This document shows, piece after piece, positions 1 to 5,935 of a DNA stretch of 6,799 nt; position 1 is the stretch's first letter, and each line of letters starts with the position of its first letter. Source of the DNA: Bacillota bacterium (GTDB lineage: Bacteria; Bacillota; Clostridia; UBA1381). The stretch spans positions 1-6,799 of the forward strand of contig JAJPXA010000241.1 in the NCBI GenBank assembly GCA_021205715.1. Reading direction: 5' to 3'. The translations under genes and the position numbers were made by a program. Below the pieces are notes generated by a model, which saw nothing but the letters and a program-made list of their open reading frames with translations, ran no database searches and was not told where the DNA came from.

Positions 1-131
1 CTTACTCAGAAAAAGAAGTCTTTTAAATCTTTTTCAAGAAAAAGAATGTTATGTGGATGCACAATGTTCACAAATGTCAATTAGTACTCTAACCCCAAAT
101 TTGCCACAAAATCACAAAAAAGGAGCAACAT
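1..131. other. leuA upstream leader, no gene seen
   Basis: This AT-rich stretch precedes leuA. I looked for a T-box specifier/antiterminator signature, a run of leucine codons in a leader peptide and a clear sigma-A promoter, and found none that I can defend. The T-box core word AGGGTGGNACCGCG is absent. It holds one perfect short palindrome at 28-45 (TCTTTTTCAAGAAAAAGA, 8-bp arms with a 2-base loop) and the leuA ribosome binding site at 121-125. The leuA promoter may lie here in a weak form or before the window. Confidence 0.5.
28..45. repeat. AT-rich perfect palindrome upstream of leuA
   Basis: TCTTTTTC and GAAAAAGA are exact inverted repeats separated by AA. No T tract follows on the plus strand, so it is not a standard intrinsic terminator in that direction. 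It could be the tail of an upstream repeat or gene outside the window, or a protein-binding palindrome. Its function is not determinable from the sequence. Confidence 0.4.
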
Positions 132-1799
132 ATGAATCACAAAAAATACCGCAAAATGTACCATCCCGTTCCGATAACCGAAAGAGAATGGGTCAACAAA
201 GAACTCACGCACGCGCCGATATGGTGCAGCGTAGACCTGCGCGACGGCAACCAAGCGTTGTATTCGCCAATGACCATCGACGAAAAGCTCGAATTTTTCA
301 AATTTTTAACAGACCTCGGTTTTAAGGAAATAGAGGTCGGCTTCCCCGCCGCGTCGCAGACGGAATTTGAATTTACAAGAAGACTCATAGACGAAAATCG
401 GATCCCCGACGACGTAACAATACAGGTTTTAACACAGGCGAGGGAGCATATAATAAAGAAAACAATCGACAGCCTAAAAGGTGCGAAGCACGCCATAGTC
501 CATTTGTACAACTCAACCTCAACGCTCCAAAGAAAGGTCGTGTTCAGGAAAAACCGCGATGAGATAAAGCGCCTCGCCGTAGACGGCGCAAAGCTCGTGC
601 GCGAGCTTGTCAGCGGCAGTCTTGACGGCGACATACGCTATGAATACTCCCCCGAGAGCTTCACCTGCACCGAGCCGGACTACGCGGTCGAGGTAACCAA
701 CGCCGTGCTTGACATCTTAAAGCCCTCAAAGGACAACAAGGTAATAGTAAACCTCCCGTCGACGATAGAGGTCGCGACCGCGAACGTATATGCCGACCAG
801 ATAGAGTATATGTGCAAAAACCTAAACAACCGCGAAAATCTCGTAATCTCGCTCCACGCGCATAACGACCGCGGAACGGGAGTCGCCTCGACGGAGCTTG
901 GACTTTTGGCGGGCGCGGACAGAGTGGAGGGTACTCTTTTAGGCAACGGCGAGCGTACCGGAAACACCGATATAATCACCGTAGCACTCAATATGTTCTG
1001 CCAAGGCATAGACCCCGAGCTAAACCTTGAGCATATAGACGACATAGTAAAGGCATACGAGAAATACAACAAGCTCCCCGTAAGCCCCCGCCACCCCTAC
1101 GCGGGCGAAATGGCATATGTGGCATTTTCCGGCTCGCACCAGGACGCGATAAAAAAATCGATGGACGCGTCGAAGGATTCGCAAATATGGGAAAACCCGT
1201 ATCTCACCATAGACCCATCCGACATCGGCAGAAAATACGAGCCGATATTGATAAACAGCCAATCCGGCAAAGGCGGAGTAAGCTACATAATGCAGGAAAA
1301 ATACGGATATATTTTGCCGAAAAATATGCTTGCCGAATTTTCGCAGATAATAAACGATATGTCCGACAAAAAGCAAACCGTGCTGACGAACCACGAAATC
1401 CATCAGGCGTTCAAGGATGAATACACAAACATATGCAAACCGATAAAGCTCGATTTTTACCGTTCTTCAAACGAGGGCGATAAAACGAAAATATTGGCGG
1501 CAATAGAACGCGGCGAAAAGGTAAAAACCATAACGGGAACAGGAAACGGCCCGCTTGACGCGCTTTCCACGGCGCTTCGAGAGCAGCTTGGCATCGACTT
1601 TGAAATATGCGAATACTCCGAACACGCCTTGACGCGCTCATCATCGTCGCTCGCCGCGTCATACATAGCGGTCAAAGGCGCGGACGATACCCTCTTCTGG
1701 GGCGTAGGCGTCGACGCCAACATAAACACATCCTCCATATACGCCTTAATCTGCGCCGTAAACAAGCTCATATCCCAAACCAAACCGGCTTTGGGATAA
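132..1799 (+). CDS. leuA: 2-isopropylmalate synthase (long LeuA type)
   Basis: Cytoplasmic enzyme condensing acetyl-CoA with 2-oxoisovalerate to give 2-isopropylmalate, the first committed step of leucine synthesis. The 555-residue product has an N-terminal TIM barrel with the family motif DLRDGNQAL at 35-43. R37 and D38 match the catalytic arginine and metal-ligand aspartate of the Mycobacterium tuberculosis enzyme. HAHNDRG at 242-248 supplies metal ligands H242 and H244, and GNGERTGN at 271-278 supplies E274 and N278. H336 lies in the linker region and SGKGG at 378-382. The C-terminal regulatory domain (about 440-550) carries GTGNGPLDAL at 468-477, YSEHAL and FWGVGVD. This domain normally binds leucine for feedback inhibition, so allosteric control is expected. 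The start is set by AGGAG at 121-125, six bases before ATG. It resembles the yeast/actinobacterial long LeuA class rather than the roughly 510-residue E. coli type. No other leu or ilv gene is in view. All key residues are intact. Confidence 0.96.
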   Translation: MNHKKYRKMYHPVPITEREWVNKELTHAPIWCSVDLRDGNQALYSPMTIDEKLEFFKFLTDLGFKEIEVGFPAASQTEFEFTRRLIDENRIPDDVTIQVLTQAREHIIKKTIDSLKGAKHAIVHLYNSTSTLQRKVVFRKNRDEIKRLAVDGAKLVRELVSGSLDGDIRYEYSPESFTCTEPDYAVEVTNAVLDILKPSKDNKVIVNLPSTIEVATANVYADQIEYMCKNLNNRENLVISLHAHNDRGTGVASTELGLLAGADRVEGTLLGNGERTGNTDIITVALNMFCQGIDPELNLEHIDDIVKAYEKYNKLPVSPRHPYAGEMAYVAFSGSHQDAIKKSMDASKDSQIWENPYLTIDPSDIGRKYEPILINSQSGKGGVSYIMQEKYGYILPKNMLAEFSQIINDMSDKKQTVLTNHEIHQAFKDEYTNICKPIKLDFYRSSNEGDKTKILAAIERGEKVKTITGTGNGPLDALSTALREQLGIDFEICEYSEHALTRSSSSLAASYIAVKGADDTLFWGVGVDANINTSSIYALICAVNKLISQTKPALG

Positions 1800-1836
1800 C
1801 GGGAGTAGTTTTTTCTGGGCGCTGCCCCGAACCCCG

Positions 1837-1856
1837 CAAAACTTTGAAAAGTTTTG
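1837..1856. repeat. inverted repeat, 9-bp arms
   Basis: CAAAACTTTGAAAAGTTTTG is a perfect inverted repeat with a 2-base centre. It could compete with a weaker pairing of TTTGA and TCAAA just downstream. No U-run follows on either strand, so I do not call it a terminator. Confidence 0.6.
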
Positions 1857-1872
1857 ATTCAAACTTTACCGC

Positions 1873-1893
1873 GCGAAACTTCGTTTCGCTTTT
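1873..1893 (+). terminator. possible weak intrinsic terminator of leuA
   Basis: GCGAAAC (1873-1879) pairs with GTTTCGC (1883-1889) across a TTC loop and is followed by TTTT. This 7-bp stem with a short U-run, 73 bp after the leuA stop, is the only terminator-like structure in the gap. The U-run is short and the stem belongs to the same repeat family as its neighbours, so termination here is uncertain. Confidence 0.3.
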
Positions 1894-1928
1894 AAGTATA
1901 AAATGAATAGACTTCGTATGGTTTCCGC

Positions 1929-1947
1929 GACTTTGCCCCGCAAAGTC
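1929..1947. repeat. inverted repeat, 8-bp arms
   Basis: GACTTTGC and GCAAAGTC are exact complements around a CCC centre. It is one of the hairpin set in the leuA-ldh gap. No T tract follows on the plus strand. On the minus strand it lies about 25 bases beyond the stop of the small reading frame 1973-2137, also without a T tract. Confidence 0.6.
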
Positions 1948-1972
1948 AAAAGAACCTTACAAATCATTGTTT

Positions 1973-2137
1973 CTAACGTGCGTCAACAATTACAACAATG
2001 TCTTCAATATCCCCCAAATGCGAAACGATAGTTTCGCACGCGGGGGCTTGATTTCGCAAAGCGAAATCAAATGGAGCGCTGCACCGAAAAACCTCCTTTA
2101 AACCCAAATTCACTCCAAAATTTAATATCCGCTGCAT
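1973..2137 (-). CDS. putative 54-residue small protein, unknown function
   Basis: I do not recognise a function. A complete frame runs from ATG (complement of 2135-2137) to TAG (complement of 1973-1975). It is preceded by AAGGGGGT (complement of 2143-2150), which pairs with the anti-Shine-Dalgarno sequence through one G-U wobble and sits 5 bases before the ATG. The predicted protein starts MQRILNFGVNLGLKEVF, has cysteines at 19 and 34, and ends in the acidic, hydrophobic tail LGDIEDIVVIVDAR. It has no signal peptide or clear membrane span. It diverges from ldh, with 55 bp between starts. Its isoleucine codons are mostly ATT, unlike the ATA-rich ldh, which hints at a different origin. Two perfect hairpins (2011-2046, 2048-2070) lie inside the frame, so it may be only a chance translation of a repeat. 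A frame this short can also be open by chance. Confidence 0.4.
   Translation of the reverse strand: MQRILNFGVNLGLKEVFRCSAPFDFALRNQAPACETIVSHLGDIEDIVVIVDAR
2011..2046. repeat. long two-part stem-loop
   Basis: CCCCC (2011-2015) pairs with GGGGG (2042-2046). After a symmetric 3-base internal loop (AAA opposite CGC), TGCGAAAC (2019-2026) pairs with GTTTCGCA (2031-2038) around a GATA tetraloop. The 13 paired positions make it the most elaborate hairpin in the window. It lies within the small minus-strand frame and shares its GCGAAAC core with the hairpin at 1873-1889. Confidence 0.65.
2048..2070. repeat. perfect inverted repeat, 10-bp arms
   Basis: TTGATTTCGC (2048-2057) and GCGAAATCAA (2061-2070) are exact complements around AAA. 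It directly follows the stem-loop at 2011-2046 with one base between them, so the two could stack as a tandem hairpin in RNA. No U-run adjoins it on either strand. Confidence 0.65.
2097..2126 (+). promoter_or_regulatory. weak candidate promoter for ldh
   Basis: TTTAAA (2097-2102) could be a -35 box and TTTAAT (2121-2126) a -10 box, with an 18-bp spacer, giving a leader of about 60 bases before ldh. The -10 matches five of six consensus positions and the -35 four of six. In an AT-rich stretch such matches arise easily. No Rex-type TTGTTAA/TTAACAA palindrome, the usual redox operator of fermentative ldh genes, is visible nearby. Confidence 0.2.
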
Positions 2138-2142
2138 AATTT

Positions 2143-2150
2143 ACCCCCTT
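2143..2150 (-). promoter_or_regulatory. ribosome binding site of the small minus-strand frame
   Basis: Read on the minus strand this is AAGGGGGT, the optimal AAGGAGGT with one A-to-G change that still pairs as a G-U wobble. It lies 5 bases before the ATG at 2137. It is the main reason to take the 54-codon frame seriously. Confidence 0.4.
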
Positions 2151-2163
2151 TTCGGCAACCCTA

Positions 2164-2191
2164 ATCCTATCAAACCCAAGGGAGATGTTAA
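2164..2191 (-). promoter_or_regulatory. candidate promoter for the small minus-strand frame
   Basis: On the minus strand TTAACA (complement of 2186-2191) and TAGGAT (complement of 2164-2169) are separated by 16 bp. They match sigma-A consensus at five and four of six positions. Transcription would start near 2157, about 20 bases before the start codon and just upstream of the Shine-Dalgarno site. It overlaps the ldh ribosome binding site on the other strand. This is pattern matching only. Confidence 0.22.
2178..2184 (+). promoter_or_regulatory. ribosome binding site of ldh
   Basis: AAGGGAG lies 8 bases before the ATG at 2193. It decides the start: an ATG at 2185-2187 is out of frame and abuts the site too closely to be used. 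Confidence 0.7.
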
Positions 2192-2192
2192 T

Positions 2193-3140
2193 ATGTTCAG
2201 AGGTAAATTGGTAATGGTAGGCGACGGTTTTGTAGGCTCAACCTGCGCGTATACGATAATGCTTGCGGGACATTTCAGCGAGATAGTATTAATAGACATA
2301 AACAAAAACAAAGCAAGCGGCGACGCGCTCGATATGTCGCACGCGGCGGCATTCGACTCGCCCGTTTCGATATACGCGGGTGACTACGCGGACTGCAAAA
2401 ACGCGGACATAGTCGTAATTGCCGCGGGCGCGAACCAAAAGCCGGGCGAAACGCGCATAGATTTGTTGAACCGAAACAGCGTAATATTCAAGGATATAGT
2501 ATCGAATATATTAAAATACGCTTCCGGCGATGTGATACTCCTCGTAATCTCAAATCCAGTCGACATATTAACCTATATAACCTATAAGCTTTCGGGACTT
2601 CCGAAGCGGCAGGTAATAGGCAGCGGAACGGTGCTTGACACCGCGAGAATGAAATACCTCATAAGCCGCCACAGCGGAGTCGACGCACGCTACTGCCATT
2701 CTTACGTAATGGGCGAACACGGCGACAGCGAAGTCGTGGCATGGAGCGTGACAAATATTGCGGGTATGTCGATAAAGGAGTTTTTCAGCAGCAACGGAAA
2801 CTGCACAGACTCGGATTTGCAAAATATGCAAAACGAGGTTAAAAACAGCGCTTATGAAATTATAGACAAAAAAGGCGCGACCTATTACGGCATAGCGGCG
2901 GCGGTCGCGAAAATAACCGAGTGCGTCGCGCACTCGGACAATTCGATTATGACCGTTTCAAGCATACTAAACGGCGAGTACGGAATAGACGACATCGCAC
3001 TTTCCGCCCCGACGCAGCTCGCGGGATACGGTGTGGAACGCGTTCTTGAAATACCGATAGACGCGCAGGAGCTTGCCGGACTCCACAAAAGCGCCGACAC
3101 CCTAAAGGCATCGGTGCGCCTGCTCGATATGTTCAAATAA
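2193..3140 (+). CDS. ldh: L-lactate dehydrogenase (NAD-dependent)
   Basis: Cytoplasmic fermentative enzyme reducing pyruvate to L-lactate and regenerating NAD+. The product has 315 residues, normal for the LDH/MDH family. The Rossmann motif GDGFVGS is at 10-16, with D35 at the end of the second strand for NAD ribose binding. The mobile loop NQKPGETR (81-88) carries Q82, the lactate-type specificity residue (Arg in malate dehydrogenases), and catalytic R88. SNPVD has N121, DTAR has D149 and substrate-binding R152, and GEHGDSE has the proton-relay histidine H176. T230 corresponds to the usual active-site Thr246. H169 matches the fructose-1,6-bisphosphate ligand His188 of the Bacillus enzyme, but the partner Arg173 is lysine here (K154). 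The Q-KPGETR loop argues against a 2-hydroxyisocaproate dehydrogenase. It stands alone, 393 bp after leuA and ending 70 bp before a strong terminator. Isoleucine is mostly ATA (23 of 29 by hand count). Confidence 0.94.
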   Translation: MFRGKLVMVGDGFVGSTCAYTIMLAGHFSEIVLIDINKNKASGDALDMSHAAAFDSPVSIYAGDYADCKNADIVVIAAGANQKPGETRIDLLNRNSVIFKDIVSNILKYASGDVILLVISNPVDILTYITYKLSGLPKRQVIGSGTVLDTARMKYLISRHSGVDARYCHSYVMGEHGDSEVVAWSVTNIAGMSIKEFFSSNGNCTDSDLQNMQNEVKNSAYEIIDKKGATYYGIAAAVAKITECVAHSDNSIMTVSSILNGEYGIDDIALSAPTQLAGYGVERVLEIPIDAQELAGLHKSADTLKASVRLLDMFK

Positions 3141-3210
3141 CCGAAACACGCTCCTATCTCCTATTTCATCCCGCCCGCATACCAAGCGCAAACTCATATC
3201 AAACCAAAAA

Positions 3211-3240
3211 CCGCGCGGATTAAATCCGCGCGGCTTTTTT
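3211..3240. terminator. bidirectional intrinsic terminator
   Basis: CCGCGCGGAT (3211-3220) and ATCCGCGCGG (3224-3233) form a perfect 10-bp GC-rich stem around TAA. It is followed by C and seven T residues on the plus strand (to 3241) and preceded by five A residues (3206-3210), which give a U-run on the minus strand. It therefore ends ldh from one side and the convergent transporter operon from the other. Confidence 0.93.
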
Positions 3241-3263
3241 TAGCCTTTATATTCCGGCAAATA

Positions 3264-5021
3264 TTACTCAGCCGCAGATGAAAGCGTTCCGTACAGCAGC
3301 GGCTGATTTCCGTCGCCGCCGTAAAGCTCTGCCGCCTCATCGTCGGAAATTATTCCCTCCGGAAGAGGATCCGGCAAATTGTCGTTAGCCTTCATATCCT
3401 GATATGCTGTTTCTTTTTCGTCCAAAACCTCTTGATATCCGCTGTTCAGATACTCCGTGCAATATTTCTCATATATGCTGTCAAACTCGCTCGGGTCGCA
3501 GTTATACAACTCCGTCGCGGCTCTCTGCCAAATTTCAAGCAAGGTCGAACTCTTGTCCGCCAGCGAATCGATTGAGCGGTCAAACAGGAAGTCGATATAG
3601 TTCAAATGATCCGTATCCTTAATTCTGTTGTAGCTGTCCTCGATAAGATACTCGAAGCCGTCCGGCGCGTAGGTATAAACCTGAGCCTTCGCGTTAAGCT
3701 CGTCATCGCCGTAATCGCGTCCCTCGGTTACTATACACCACATATCCTTGTTCGCGTTATAGTTAAGTCTTTCCTCGCCCGCGTATCCATCGATAAGCAC
3801 CGGAATTTCCTGACCGTCGCCTACATCCTGCATCTCATAGGTCAATCCCTCAATGCCGCTCTGCATTACCTGAAGATTGTTCTGCATCCACTCAAAGTAC
3901 ATAAGAACCGCCTCGGGATGCTCACAGTTTACATTGATACCCGTCATAAGACCGAACGGATTATCCGAGCGCGAGCCTTTAACCTCGCCGTCCGACTCGA
4001 TAAGCGGAGTAAGCTGAAGCTCCGCGTCAGCGTCGTTTTGAAGCAGCGCGTTTATCTCAGCCGAATCCTTTGTGAGATAGAACCAATGCGTTCCCTGAAT
4101 ACCCGCCGAGAAGTTCGACTTAGCCGTCGAGCCGTCGGTATCGAGATACCACTCGGGGCTTGCAAGACCCATCTGCACAAGGTTGTTGTTATACTTAATC
4201 TGGTCATATGTCGGCTCCCACGGAAGCGAGCAAACCGAAAGGTCGGAATACAATGCCCAGTCATGAGCCGATATGGGATAATTTCTGTAAGCGTAGTTGC
4301 CAAAATTCGCGTTCGGAAGCGAAAGCTCCATAGCAACCGTATTCGGGCCGCCATTCTTGTTGTCGTTGAACGACTTCAGCATATCGTAATACTCGTCCTC
4401 CGTCACCGTCCAATTCACGATGTCCTCGGGAACATCATATCCGTTTTCCCTGAGCCAATCCGCTCTTATAACGGTAATTGAGTTGTACGCGCGCGGACGC
4501 GTCGCCGCAAGGAACGTCTTTTCGCCGTTCACGTATGTATATTGATCCAAATCCTTCGTCGCCTCATAATACGTCGGAGCGAATTTCTGAATCATCGCGT
4601 CGTCCAATGTCTGGAACATACCCGACTTCGCGTAGGTTATAATCTGCGGATAGTCATAGTGGAAAATAATATCCGGCTGGCGTGATTTCTTTCCCGCCAT
4701 AAGCTGATTAATCTTCGTAACCTCATCCGTTCTTGAAATAGCTATAAATTCAACCGTTATATTATGCTTGTCACCGAAGTTTTCCTGAACATACTGCGTC
4801 CAATAGTTGTCGGCAACATCCGCCTGACCCGTCTGCGCTCTGTCGTATACGGGGATTCTGATTGTTATATTCTCCTCGTAAACGTAATTTTCCGGATCCT
4901 CGATTGCCATAATAGCGTCATAATCTATCGACGTCGAGCTTCCGCAGCTCGAAAGACCCGCGGCTGCCGCCGAAACAGCGGATGCAGCCAAAAACAGTGA
5001 AATCGCCTTTTTGAATTTCAT
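3264..5021 (-). CDS. ABC importer solute-binding lipoprotein, LplA-like
   Basis: Membrane-anchored extracellular receptor that captures a carbohydrate and delivers it to the two permeases encoded just upstream. The 585-residue product begins with a lipoprotein signal: KFKK, a hydrophobic Ala/Leu core, then LSSC with the lipidated cysteine at 26. A Ser/Thr/Asp-rich linker follows. The mature part is a family 1 extracellular solute-binding protein. PDIIFHYDYPQIITYAKSG near 116-134 is the typical hinge-proximal segment, and NPFGLMTGINVNCEHPEAVL (354-373) resembles the stretch seen in LplA/YtcQ-like proteins of complex-polysaccharide importers. The C-terminus is an acidic, Pro/Gly-rich tail after about 550. 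At 585 residues it is longer than Bacillus LplA (about 500), which is common among clostridial members. AAAGGAGG lies 9 bases before ATG. The gap to the upstream permease is 24 bp. The ligand cannot be read from sequence; plant or host glycans are likely. No glycoside hydrolase is in view to narrow it. Confidence 0.9.
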   Translation of the reverse strand: MKFKKAISLFLAASAVSAAAAGLSSCGSSTSIDYDAIMAIEDPENYVYEENITIRIPVYDRAQTGQADVADNYWTQYVQENFGDKHNITVEFIAISRTDEVTKINQLMAGKKSRQPDIIFHYDYPQIITYAKSGMFQTLDDAMIQKFAPTYYEATKDLDQYTYVNGEKTFLAATRPRAYNSITVIRADWLRENGYDVPEDIVNWTVTEDEYYDMLKSFNDNKNGGPNTVAMELSLPNANFGNYAYRNYPISAHDWALYSDLSVCSLPWEPTYDQIKYNNNLVQMGLASPEWYLDTDGSTAKSNFSAGIQGTHWFYLTKDSAEINALLQNDADAELQLTPLIESDGEVKGSRSDNPFGLMTGINVNCEHPEAVLMYFEWMQNNLQVMQSGIEGLTYEMQDVGDGQEIPVLIDGYAGEERLNYNANKDMWCIVTEGRDYGDDELNAKAQVYTYAPDGFEYLIEDSYNRIKDTDHLNYIDFLFDRSIDSLADKSSTLLEIWQRAATELYNCDPSEFDSIYEKYCTEYLNSGYQEVLDEKETAYQDMKANDNLPDPLPEGIISDDEAAELYGGDGNQPLLYGTLSSAAE

Positions 5022-5030
5022 ATAGAAAAT

Positions 5031-5038
5031 CCTCCTTT
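5031..5038 (-). promoter_or_regulatory. strong ribosome binding site of the binding-protein gene
   Basis: AAAGGAGG on the minus strand, 9 bases before the ATG at 5021. Its strength fits the need for binding protein in excess of permeases within a single operon. It lies within the 24-bp gap, which has no room for a separate promoter. Confidence 0.75.
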
Positions 5039-5045
5039 AATTTTA

Positions 5046-5927
5046 TTATTCTTTTATTGCGCCCACCATAACACCCGACACAAAATACTTTTGAAGGAAC
5101 GGGTATACAATTATGATAGGAATTGTTGCAAACATTATCGTCGCCGACTGCACAACCTCCTGAACCTGAGAAGCGCTGCCTCCGTCGCCCTCAAGCGCGC
5201 TGCTGTCCGCGGCTGCCGCCACAAGCTCATAGAGCTTCAGCTGAAGCGGCTTTAATTCCGGCGATTGAATATAGTACAAAGCATCCGAATATGAATTCCA
5301 GCGTCCTACCGCGTAGAACAACGCCAATGTCGCAAGCGTCGGAACAACCAGCGGCAGCATAATCTGAACCAATATTCTGAAATCGCCGCAGCCGTCAAGC
5401 TCCGCCGCCTCCTCAAGAGAGTCGGGTATCGCCGCCATCGCCGTCCTCAGAATTATCATATTATACGCCGATATCGCAAGCGGCAAAATAAGCACCGCGG
5501 CGGTATCCAAAAGGTTCAAATAGTCCATCAGCAAGTAATCCGGGATAAGACCCGCGCCGAAATACATCGTTATGATAAACATAATATTTATCGCGCTTCT
5601 GCCCTTCATCCTCCTTCTCGAAAGCGCGTATGCCGAGCATATCGTAAGCGCCAGACCGAGAAGCGTGAACAAAACCGTTATTACCACCGTGAAAACGAAT
5701 GAGCGTATCATCGACGCATCGCCGAGAACGAGCTTATACGAATCAAACGTAATATCGTGCGGCAAAAACCATACCTGATTACTTAAAACCGCGCTGTCGC
5801 TGCTTATGGATACCGATATAACGTGGAAAAACGGTATTATGCACAAAAGCGACATAAGAGCTATAAATATGTATATAAGCACATCGACAATCTTGCTGCC
5901 GAGGCTTGTTTTGATTTTATTTGCCAT
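5046..5927 (-). CDS. carbohydrate ABC transporter permease, LplC/YtcP-like
   Basis: Inner-membrane subunit that forms the sugar pathway together with the LplB-like permease. The 293-residue product has a cytoplasmic N-terminus (MANKIKTSLGSK) followed by about six membrane segments near 14-36, 76-99, 112-133, 139-162, 190-209 and 262-283. The EAA loop, which docks onto the ATPase, is clear: EEAAELDGCG (172-181) with the conserved Gly at 179 and the closing LP at 191-192. The end (YPFLQKYFVSGVMVGAIKE) is typical of this permease class. A Ser/Gly/Asp-rich loop at about 237-256 is variable in the family. Translation starts at ATG after TAAGGAGG, whose TAA is the stop of the preceding permease, so the two are probably translationally coupled. 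Family membership is secure; substrate is unknown. Confidence 0.92.
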   Translation of the reverse strand: MANKIKTSLGSKIVDVLIYIFIALMSLLCIIPFFHVISVSISSDSAVLSNQVWFLPHDITFDSYKLVLGDASMIRSFVFTVVITVLFTLLGLALTICSAYALSRRRMKGRSAINIMFIITMYFGAGLIPDYLLMDYLNLLDTAAVLILPLAISAYNMIILRTAMAAIPDSLEEAAELDGCGDFRILVQIMLPLVVPTLATLALFYAVGRWNSYSDALYYIQSPELKPLQLKLYELVAAAADSSALEGDGGSASQVQEVVQSATIMFATIPIIIVYPFLQKYFVSGVMVGAIKE

Positions 5928-5935
5928 TTATACCG

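Larger units (their letters stand above)
1816..2096. repeat. putative dispersed hairpin-rich repeat element
   Basis: The element runs from TGGGCGCTGCCCCGAACCCC (1816-1835) to the related TGGAGCGCTGCACCGAA (2072-2088) and enclosed hairpins lie at 1837-1856, 1873-1889, 1929-1947, 2011-2046 and 2048-2070. Three of these share the core GCGAAA paired with TTTCGC. From general knowledge, degenerate GC-box and short-palindrome repeats of this style are common between genes in Clostridia, but I cannot name the family or confirm other copies from this window. The boundaries are approximate. It could instead be a single structured RNA or a coding remnant. Confidence 0.5.
1800..2192. other. leuA-ldh intergenic region, hairpin-rich
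   Basis: This 393-bp gap contains at least five perfect inverted repeats with arms of 7-10 bp and loops of 2-4 bases. It also has two related copies of a GCGCTGCxCCGAA module and one small minus-strand reading frame (1973-2137). It has no strong intrinsic terminator for leuA. The best candidate is the hairpin at 1873-1889 followed by four T residues. The density of hairpins built from a shared GCGAAA/TTTCGC core is unlike ordinary spacer DNA. It suggests a dispersed repetitive element or a structured transcript. Confidence 0.7.

Noticed and set aside
1..131. T-box or leucine leader-peptide attenuator ahead of leuA
   Set aside because: No T-box core, no leucine-codon run and no terminator/antiterminator pair in the short leader visible.
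1866..1967. 33-codon minus-strand frame just after the small frame (MICKVLLTLRGK...)
   Set aside because: No ribosome binding site, different reading frame from 1973-2137, and it covers two repeat hairpins. A frameshifted extension of the small protein cannot be supported.
1965..2000. CATTGTT...AACAATG inverted repeat as a possible Rex operator for ldh
   Set aside because: The half-sites are 22 bases apart (13 for the inner ATTGTT/AACAAT pair), while Rex sites are about 18-bp palindromes with half-sites close together.
1903..2031. 42-codon plus-strand frame starting ATG in the leuA-ldh gap (MNRLRMVSATLPRK...)
   Set aside because: No Shine-Dalgarno sequence precedes it, it has random-looking basic composition, and it overlaps the better-supported minus-strand frame.
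1816..2096. CRISPR array
   Set aside because: The repeated words are short palindromes at irregular spacing with no uniform direct repeat and spacer pattern, and no cas genes are present.
2093..2100. AAAGGAGG on the minus strand as a ribosome binding site for another small frame
   Set aside because: The only suitably spaced start is a GTG followed by a stop after five codons, so nothing useful is translated from it.
3606..4481. 291-codon open frame on the plus strand, antisense to the binding-protein gene
   Set aside because: It lies wholly inside a gene with a clear lipoprotein signal and family motifs. Its translation is low-complexity, rich in Arg, Val, Ile and Leu, with no recognisable domain, as expected from a reversed coding frame.
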